Origin: Psococerastis gibbosa
Lineage: Eukaryota > Arthropoda > Insecta > Psocodea > Psocidae
Length of the DNA stretch: 64,000 bases
Assembly (NCBI GenBank): GCA_963971405.1
Contig: OZ020485.1
Span: forward strand, 50,589,469 to 50,653,468
Direction: 5' to 3'
Part shown: positions 57,285 to 64,000 of the stretch, in pieces
Layout: each line of letters starts with the position of its first letter
Position numbering within the stretch: the stretch's first letter is position 1
Notes under the pieces: generated by a model
Told to the model about the DNA's origin: nothing
Seen by the model: the letters and a program-made list of their open reading frames with translations, nothing else
Database searches by the model: none
Program-made: the position numbers and the translations under genes

Positions 57285-57446
57285 CCACCATTAGTAAAGT
57301 GTGAGACGAAGATATGGCATCCAAATATAAGTGAAGAAGGGGATGTGTGTCTTAGCTTATTACGACAAAATTCCTTTGATGGCCTCGGGTGGGCGCCAAC
57401 TAGACGACTTAAGGATGTTGTATGGGGACTCAATTCATTATTTACG
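57285..57446 (+). CDS. UBE2F: UBE2F exon 2 (catalytic core)
   Basis: Residues 91-144, between ATTTACAG|CCACCA and TTTACG|GTAAGT, both phase 0. Encodes [20 protein letters not shown] then [10 protein letters not shown], containing the HPN motif and the catalytic cysteine (residue 112, in DVCLSLL), followed by [20 protein letters not shown], the UBE2F/UBE2M-type region after the active site. All key residues are intact. Confidence 0.96.
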
Positions 57447-57962
57447 GTAAGTGCACCATTGACCATTGTAGTTGATGAGATTAAGTTCATTTGTTCATCA
57501 GGGGACAAGAATAGATTGGATTAGAAATTAAAGTGATGAGAGAAGAGTTCGGGGTAGAGGAACCATTGGTGGAGAATATAGCAAGAAGGGGACTGTAATG
57601 TTAGAACATGTAAAGCGAATTGATAACAGCAGGCGCGAGGGAAGAAGTAGAGGGAACACGGAAAAGATGGATGGCCGAGGAAGAGATCCAGAAACCCGAG
57701 TGAGGATGATCCCAGAAGAGTTTACAGGTACCAGAGGAAGTGTTGACAGTCAGAAGTGCAGGGAGTTTCACACCCGGGCAACTCGACCTGATTATTGATG
57801 ACTATGACAACACTGCAGCACAATGTCTTCATGCTTTAGGCATTCAAATGCATCCGGGCACCATCAGCTAATGTCCAGTCCAATGTCTCATGTGAACCTA
57901 GAGTGGTCCAGACGCCAACGCGACAGCACGATGATGACGATGGATTTTTGTTGTTGTTGCAG

Positions 57963-58079
57963 GACTTGTTAAACTTTGAAGATCCCCTCAACATGGCGGC
58001 ATCCGAACTCTACTCCAAAGACCCTGCGGCCTTTCGTAACAAAGTGCGGCTCTATGTCAACGATTTTGCTAGGCGGTGA
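57963..58079 (+). CDS. UBE2F: UBE2F exon 3 (C-terminus)
   Basis: Residues 145-182 after GTTGCAG|GACTTG: DLLNFEDPLNMAASELYSKD then PAAFRNKVRLYVNDFARR and TGA at 58077-58079. This is the E2 C-terminal helical part (DLLNFxDPLN, FRNKV). Phase 0 join to exon 2. Confidence 0.95.
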   Translation, partial: DLLNFEDPLNMAASELYSKDPAAFRNKVRLYVNDFARR

Positions 58080-58109
58080 TCCCGATAGTCCAGTTGGAAT
58101 TATTTGGTT

Positions 58110-58115
58110 AATAAA
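58110..58115 (+). terminator. Candidate UBE2F polyadenylation signal
   Basis: AATAAA 31 bases after the stop codon. Position is very close to the stop but plausible. Not confirmed by a downstream element. Confidence 0.5.
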
Positions 58116-60538
58116 GAACAATAACGTGTTGCCAGGGATAGTGCATATTGTGATGCGAGTGAGTGTGATAAAAACTCCGTCTTCCCCACCCAGTGCAGTT
58201 GCCCATTCGATTTTTGATTGGTTGTTCGCCTGCTGTTTTGGTTACATTTTACGCTTGTCAGTTGTCACCTTTGCAGATACAGTGTACAGGTAGACATCAT
58301 TGCTTGTCAGGACCGAGTGGAAAAACTAGATACAATGAAGTAAGGGTAGGCCATTAGAAGTTTACCTATGAATTGAAGGAAATGCGACTCTGTGCGTCCT
58401 AATTTCGTATGTTATCATATAACAACAATTAGTCCTACAGGGTGCCTATTTCACTTTATATAAATCTGTTCAGGCAGAGGAATTAGAAAAAGGAAGATAT
58501 TGAGCAATGTAGGGAAACGGGATTGACAAACTACCACACGTCCTCAATATCCGGCTATAAGGCCTGGTGCATAAAGACAGACTCTACTTAGCAAGCAGAT
58601 CTGCTGACAGTGCAAGCTTATCTACATTCCATTTCTTCCAATGTATCTCGACAAATCTCCCAGCAGATCTGCTACGTAGAACCTGTGTTCGTGCACCCTG
58701 GCAATAGACATACCGAGGTTTGCTTACCACTGACACACTGCGTCAGGAGTAAGCTAGACAATCAAGAAGCTAAACAATCAAGAACTTCTACGAGTTTATC
58801 TGTTAGATGACGTTTTAACGGGTGTATTACGAAGGCACGCTGAAGCAGTAAACCAATCAAAATGTCGAATGTTGCGGGGAAGACCAGTCACAAACTTGTT
58901 TTTGTGTAGTTGTGCCGGACTCTACGGCCGAATGATCTCACTATGTTGCGAATAAAGTTCCCGGGTGGATGAGATCTACCCTAACCGATAGACCTAATGT
59001 GTCTACATGTTGAATTTGATATCATTAGAGTGTGTTGTTGCTATGAGAAGGTTACATGCGTGTATTTAGCCGGTGGGCGAACTGTCAATGGAGAACTTTT
59101 GTATAGGAACCTATATTGAAATGACGCCAAAACACAACGTTTTGATTGATTGGGCCCATGATTTGAATGAGTCATCAGGCAGTCAGCATCACTTGAGCTA
59201 GAAGCCATGTACTAAGAAGTAAGTGAGTATGACTTCATACATCTGATGGGCGCAGGCGTTTTCCTACACGAAATTTGTCCTCTACCGGTACTCCGAAATT
59301 TTTAGACATATTAAGTTGGTTAGTGGGCCCTATAAGGAAAGGTCATTGGCAGGTCAGAAATGCCCATTAAAAAACATAACATTTTTGGCGGTTGGTTGGT
59401 TGGTTAGGTGGCCCACTGGACTTTGGGGGCCCCTGTACCTACACCCACTGTTTTTTAATGGAATGCTATTTACAGGTGCTTTCTATGAATCCCTTACGAT
59501 CCTTTGGTTTTTGCATAAAGCTATGCACTGAACCTTGGACTAATATGGAGGAGGCCCTTCCTGATGGTTGTTATACTGTACACTAAATGTTGTTTTATTC
59601 GCTGTGCATCCCCAAGTAATTTTAATGCTTGCCGTGAAGTTAACATGGCTTGCGGTATTAATAAACTTCCGTCATTTTTGATGCAATACGGTATTATCAT
59701 TGTTTATTATACGACCTGCCCCATAAGTGGTGGTGGCCACTGCCCTGCCTTAAGTGAAATCAACCAAAAACACCGATGTACTGAGAGGCCCGGGGTCAAG
59801 GCCGCGCGTTGGCTGCAGTAAGAAGTAACTATTTTACAGTGCTAAGGGACAACCATTGGCTTTACATATGTGCAAAATATCTCTCGAAATTGATCATTGA
59901 GTTGTCAAAAAAAGAAGTTCAAAAGCTATAGCCCATCGGTTTTAGTGACGGTCATAATTCTATCAAATGTAGAGGGGTATTCCTTGTGAGGGTACGACAT
60001 TTGTAATAGCTCTTTAATGAATGTTTCCTGGGAAGAAAGTGCGCTCCTGATAGCATTAGTTATGCCGAATCAAACAGACCCACACCCAACAAGAATCCAA
60101 CACTTACATCTAGGCTACTCCGACCGCCGCAAATAGCCTACTAGAATTATTAAAAATAAAAATCGCGTTGTGACGATGAGCTTTCCATAAAATAACTATA
60201 TATTTTCTTTTAACAGTGTAAACAACAACAAAAAATCTCACTAACGGTATAAACATTAAAAAGTTGAAATACGTCTAGCGGCCTGCTAATAGGCACCGCA
60301 CCGCTAGTTTCATAATGTACTTGAAGGCAACTTATACATAAGTTTTAACCCATACAAACAGAATTCAATGGAATGCATTATATATTGCACATTGTACTTC
60401 GAAATTAGCTAGAAATAGACTACGAGATATAGGACCCGTATTCTACTATACGGTACCGGTTGTTCTGACGGGTAAAATAAAATAAAGTTCATTAAAAATT
60501 AGAATCGCTTATAGGATATTAAAAAAATTATAGAATCT
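58116..60538. other. Intergenic region between UBE2F and TYSND1
   Basis: No gene or clear TE was recognised. Short open frames have no domain content. Confidence 0.4.
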
Positions 60539-60554
60539 TTGCATCTGCGATGTC

Positions 60555-60726
60555 TTATCGATATTGCTAGCCTGCAGCAACATGCTACGTTGTCAATATA
60601 ATAAAAGAGTTTAGGTGTCTCATGAATTGAAAGTTTGGAGTGACACGCTAGACCGTGGGCTATAGTTTGCTGACCTGCAGTCTCCACACGGTCAGCAACG
60701 ACTACAGACATGCTAGGTCATCATCC
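60555..60726 (-). repeat. Decayed tandem copies of the TYSND1 last-exon end
   Basis: 60660-60726 (minus) reads DDDLACL(stop)SLLTVWRLQVSKL(stop), parallel to DDVACLQSLQ...MWRLQASKL in the true last exon; an amber replaces a CAG. A further partial copy reading DNVACCCRLA lies at about 60555-60600. They sit 3' of the real stop. Confidence 0.85.
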
Positions 60727-60767
60727 ATAAATCCAATGTTTAGCGTGACTCGCAGACTTGGCCCATC

Positions 60768-60964
60768 CTACAGTTTGCTAGCCTGGAGTCTCCACATGGT
60801 CTGCACACTGCCCTCGGTGACTTGCAGCGACTGCAGACATGCCACGTCATCCAGGTCCAGGTATTTCGTAATTTGCTCGCGGAACGCAGTCACAGGCACG
60901 GCAAAACTCACGTGGGGGAAAAGTGCACCGGTCGCGGAATCTTTGGCGTTGCATACAACTAAAC
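60768..60964 (-). CDS. TYSND1: TYSND1 last exon, ends in peroxisomal signal SKL
   Basis: Starts after TATTTCAG|GTTTAG (first base 60964) and completes a Gly codon from the previous exon. Encodes GLVVCNAKDSATGALFPHVS (the last strands of the trypsin-like fold), FAVPVTAFREQITKYLDLDD and MWRLQASKL followed by TAG at 60768-60770. SKL at the extreme C-terminus is the canonical peroxisomal targeting signal type 1, as expected for TYSND1, which trims PTS1/PTS2 peroxisomal enzymes and processes itself. Confidence 0.94.
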
Positions 60965-61213
60965 CTGAAATAAAATCCATCCATTAGGTTCAAATCATCA
61001 TCATCAATAATGAGCTGCAGTTGCTTGCCCGGTTGTGACACCCTCTTCACCAATGGCTCTTCCAGCCCGAACGCCGCTGAACTCCCTTGTATTTTACTCT
61101 TTGCCTCTTGTTATGTAACACATCCTATCCATGGACTCGTACCTTCTCTACCCTCACTGTACAGTTTTCAATATACCGTATAGTAGGTGCGCTAGGTATA
61201 GTACTATACTTAC

Positions 61214-61390
61214 CTAGTAATTTGTCATTGCGCACAATAGGTCCGCCACTCGCCCCAGACTGAATGCAGCAGGTAGTCTGCACCATTGTAGGACACACTC
61301 GGGCTACACAGCCGTGGACCAACGTAGGTAGAAGACCACGGTCTTCCCTCTCCGAAAAAAGCGGGAATCCAGCCGCGAGTACGGCTTCAC
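61214..61390 (-). CDS. TYSND1: TYSND1 exon with catalytic serine
   Basis: Bounded by GCATACAG|GTGAAG (first base 61390) and CTACTAG|GTAAGT (last base 61214). Encodes GEAVLAAGFPLFSEREDRGL then CVARVCPTMVQTTCCIQSGA and SGGPIVRNDKLLG. QSGASGGPIV holds the nucleophile serine (GxSGGP). Both phases join correctly to the flanking exons. Confidence 0.95.
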
Positions 61391-61944
61391 CTGTATGCAA
61401 TTAATACTTCATTTCATAATGTTTAAGGGGAGTTGGGGTGTTCAGGTAGATAAGAAGAACCAAGTAGTAAAGACTAAGTTACATTGTAAATACGCCGATT
61501 AAAGACGGTATTAGAAAAGACTAGTTGCTGTATTAGTAGGACTATAGCTGGTGGAGGAAGTGCTGAAGTTCAAAAGCGGAGGGATAGGAAATAGGCTCAT
61601 ACCAGGCGGGCTGGATGGGCATCCGGAGCTCAGTCACTTAACGATTCCGCGGTAGTTTCCTCGTGTAAGCGGCTGGTTCTCTAAGCGGAAGCGGGGAAGC
61701 CTAATACCTATAGTCAAAATTAATCTATTTAGATTGAGAGTCAATAATGCGCAGAAACCCTATAACGAGGAAACCCCTCTCCCATCGCGAGGTTGCCAGA
61801 TTTCCCCCCACGCTTCATAGACATCGGCAAGCCCGACTTAAAGAGTATCTGATTGAAGAGGGAATATATAACATTAGGGATCTGAGATGAGTGCATGGTA
61901 TATGACCTTTGTATTTGTTTTTGTTTTCGACCATATACTGTTGT
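61391..61944. other. TYSND1 intron
   Basis: Intron sequence ahead of the MITE at 61955; no other feature recognised. Confidence 0.5.
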
Positions 61945-61954
61945 ATATCTGTTA

Positions 61955-62243
61955 GGGCTCTATATTAGACAGGTATTGTCATCCGCCATGTTGTATGCAT
62001 TATAAGTCTGGTGTATAAGCCAAGCTTTGGGTGTTTACCTATTTATTTTTAGAAATTTATCGTTGTTTATTTATTATTATTTAAAAAACATGCTACCAAT
62101 TAGGGAAGTGTTTCATAAGAAAATACTAAAACGTGTATTCGTTTTTTTTTTTTTCAATCTTTTTCTTATCTTACAATACTTACCATATAGGAAATATGGG
62201 ATACAACATGGCGGATGACAATACCCGGGTATATAGTGCCTTA
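61955..62243. mobile_element. MULE-like MITE in TYSND1 intron, 10-bp TSD
   Basis: ATATCTGTTA at 61945-61954 and 62244-62253 flank a 289-bp segment. Inverted ends are GGGCTCTATATTAGACAGGT...GTATTGTCATCCGCC and the reverse at the right (GGCGGATGACAATACCCGGG...). A 9-10-bp duplication with long TIRs suggests Mutator-type, inferred only. A partial copy is at 44612-44780. Confidence 0.82.
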
Positions 62244-62253
62244 ATATCTGTTA

Positions 62254-62509
62254 GAGCCTAGCAGAGGGCAATCTTTCAGCCTATTTTCTAATAAGATTGC
62301 CAATGGATCTCCTAAATCTGGGCGGAAAACAGTGTTGGGAATATATTTTGCAAAATTCCAAAGATCGGGACGCAGTTGTTAGGGGGTGATAAATGCCGTT
62401 TTTAATATGTTTATATAAGTACCTATAATGTCCGGCTATTGTATATTATGATTACGCTATTGCCATGTGAATATCCTTTAAGATGTTCCGGGGTGTGCCT
62501 GTTGCTTAC
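62254..62509. other. TYSND1 intron
   Basis: No features of its own. Confidence 0.5.
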
Positions 62510-62606
62510 CTTTCTCGAGAGGTTCAACGTCCATTAGTTGAGTGAATGAGTGCCGGACCTTCAACGCAATATCGCATGCCGGGAGCCTTGCAGTATAGGC
62601 CTCATC
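62510..62606 (-). pseudogene. Decayed duplicate of the TYSND1 catalytic-Asp exon
   Basis: Minus-strand reading DEAYTARLPACDIALKVRHS then FTQLMDVEPLEK parallels GEAYFADVV...AYDIAVLKVRHP...LEQMELDTEPLEK of the real exon just upstream (62638-62803). The 5' splice site is retained (CGAGAAAG|GTAAG), as is the catalytic Asp. The 5' half is missing, and the best acceptor (ACACTTAG|ATGAGG) does not give the needed phase, so normal use is unlikely. Confidence 0.85.
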
Positions 62607-62637
62607 TAAGTGTACAAGTGCGAGGTGTGTGTCTTAC

Positions 62638-62803
62638 CTTTTTCGAGAGGTTCAGTATCTAGCTCCATTTGTTCTAAAAAAGGATGCGGGTGGCGGACCT
62701 TCAGTACAGCAATATCGTAGGCCAGGTTGTCATTGGTGCGGAACACAACATCTGCGAAGTAGGCCTCACCTCGGAAGAAGACGTGCACCTTCTCCATTTT
62801 CTC
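62638..62803 (-). CDS. TYSND1: TYSND1 exon with catalytic aspartate
   Basis: Between CATCTCAG|GAGAAAATG (first base 62803) and CGAAAAAG|GTAAGA (last base 62638). Encodes EKMEKVHVFFRGEAYFADVV and LAYDIAVLKVRHPHPF; YDIAVLKV contains the catalytic Asp of the trypsin-like triad. Phase 0 in, phase 1 out, fitting both neighbours. Confidence 0.95.
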
Positions 62804-63219
62804 CTGAGATGTAACGAACAGGAATGCATTTACTGTCGGACTAGACTAGGCATGGCTTAATGAGCCACGCCACCACTACCAATATACGGTAGCCATTAAA
62901 TATTAATAATAATAATAATATAATTGTATTGTTCTTCTACTGATCAATAATTTATTCTGATTCTGAATCTGCTGATAGGGCTACTGTCAGTACATCCCTG
63001 TTCAATTTGATTTCTTATTGTTCTCACAATATAGCCTATTTTTAAATTGCATAATATGAAAAGAATAGAGGATATTAATTCATATTTATGCGTCAATTGG
63101 TTGTACCTCTTTAGCCGAATTCATGATTTGGCGCCTTTTTGTAAAGCGTACTATTATGATCGGTGGGTATTGTACAGTATTGAGGTACAGTCATCAATGG
63201 AGTCTGGCGAATCCGATGC
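62804..63219. other. TYSND1 intron
   Basis: Contains an (AAT)n stretch near 62907. No other feature. Confidence 0.45.
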
Positions 63220-63530
63220 AACGCTGAAATCCATCGGCTCTACAATGCCCTTGGCGTCATTGACGATCTTAGAGCAAAAAGGCTACAATGGATAGGACAT
63301 GTGCACCGGATGCCGGACCACAGACCCCCAAAGGCCGTGTGGGAAGCAATCCCCCGTGGAAGAAGACCAAGGCGAAGATGGGCGGACCAGTTCCAGGAGA
63401 ACCTCCTTCGAGTTGGCGTCGAGGCAGCAGATTGGACAGCGGCTGCTGAGGATCGGCAAAGATGGAGGGAAATCGTCAGAGCGGCCAAAAGTCCCCCTGG
63501 GCTGATCGCGCCTAATTAAGTAAGCAAGTA
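63220..63530 (+). mobile_element. 5'-truncated LINE, C-terminal end
   Basis: In split frames: LGVIDDLRAKRLQWIGHVHR, MPDHRPPKAVWEAIPRGRRP and WADQFQENLLRVGVEAADWT then RQRWREIVRAA, a familiar LINE polyprotein C-terminal sequence (RLxWxGHVxRM...GRRPRxRW). It ends with a (TAAG)n-like tail, TAAGTAAGCAAGTAAGTAG. Inserted in a TYSND1 intron, antisense to the gene. Confidence 0.82.
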
Positions 63531-63564
63531 AGTAGGGTATTGTAAACCTATATAAGTAACTTAC

Positions 63565-63677
63565 ATGTTTCACAACATGTGAGCAAGTTAGGACAACGCC
63601 CATGCTTGCGTCCACTATAACTCCTGACCCCCATGAGCATCCACACCGGACCAGCACCACAGTATCGTCCACAACAC
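63565..63677 (-). CDS. TYSND1: TYSND1 exon with catalytic histidine (first exon in window)
   Basis: Starts after TGTGTTTAG|GTGTTG (first base 63677) and ends AAACAT|GTAAGT (last base 63565). Two bases complete an upstream codon, then VVDDTVVLVRCGCSWGSGVI and VDASMGVVLTCSHVVKH; LTCSHVV carries the catalytic His. The N-terminal region of TYSND1 (usually several hundred residues) must lie past the right edge. With the three downstream exons the whole trypsin-like triad (His, Asp, Ser) is intact. Confidence 0.94.
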
Positions 63678-64000
63678 CTAAACACAAACAAGATTTTTAA
63701 ATGAGATAGATCTACAGGATGTAAAACACGAATTACAATAAAATTAAAAACACATTTTATAGCCCTAACTCCGCTAGGTTGGCTTAGTAATAGAACAAAA
63801 AAAGTCATTATATTATTTTTCATTTCAAAGATGACGACATAGATATCTACATCTATTGACATATATATCTACTTATCATCGTAATTGGATTTTTAGCGAA
63901 GAGGTTGATTCTTTAAACAAGGAGCATTGGAAGTACAAAAGAAAAATTTGTGGAAACATTCTAAACCCAGTAGAAACTTTAAAATTGATTTATGTGGTTT
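63678..64000. other. TYSND1 intron to window edge
   Basis: AT-rich; no further TYSND1 exon recognised. Confidence 0.5.

Noticed and set aside
57533-57790. LINE C-terminal remnant in UBE2F intron 2 (LEHVKRIDNSR...)
   Set aside because: The GHVKRM-like resemblance is too short and diverged to support.

Overview
The window is invertebrate nuclear DNA, most likely from an arthropod. Spliced animal genes with small exons, long introns and GT-AG borders sit in AT-rich sequence crowded with transposable elements (TEs). The class or order cannot be fixed from sequence alone. No bacterial genes, CRISPR arrays, rRNA or convincing tRNA genes were seen. There is one 200-N assembly gap (44412-44611).

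Host genes: (1) BCL7, minus strand, two coding exons (39585-39662 and 33337-33645) split by a 5.9-kb intron; a SWI/SNF (BAF) subunit. (2) UBE2F, plus strand, three exons (56104-56373, 57285-57446, 57963-58079) giving a complete 182-residue NEDD8-conjugating E2. (3) TYSND1, minus strand, four 3' exons (63677 down to 60768) giving the trypsin-like domain of the peroxisomal processing protease and ending in the peroxisomal signal SKL. Its 5' exons lie beyond the right edge. UBE2F and TYSND1 converge.

TE layout. 0-5.7 kb: a Harbinger transposase relic at the left edge, then a complete 3.6-kb DNA transposon with 39-bp terminal inverted repeats (TIRs) and a spliced, lightly damaged transposase of a poorly characterised 'DNCxGQNKN' family. 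7-19.4 kb: a graveyard of hAT, P-element, pogo/jerky and Ulp1-protease fragments, including a palindromic TTAA-flanked MITE inside a hAT inside a gypsy relic. 19.4-24 kb: four non-autonomous hAT-type elements with 8-bp target-site duplications (TSDs). 25-31.5 kb: LINE, pogo, piggyBac and a second unnamed transposase ('DFSENY/WSDGPSS') as relics. 34.3-38.7 kb: an almost intact CR1-type LINE antisense in the BCL7 intron. 39.8-47.1 kb and 54-55.5 kb: interlocking palindromic elements of several families, some with empty sites elsewhere in the window. 47.8-52.9 kb: a very young Ty3/gypsy element with near-identical LTRs and one amber codon just after the reverse transcriptase YIDD motif.

Most notable: the DNCxGQNKN transposon; a palindromic MITE family with 3-bp TSDs whose 18-bp core recurs in an unrelated hairpin; and serial local duplications in TYSND1, one carrying the catalytic Asp motif and another the SKL signal. 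Family names rest on motif recognition by eye; no database search was possible.
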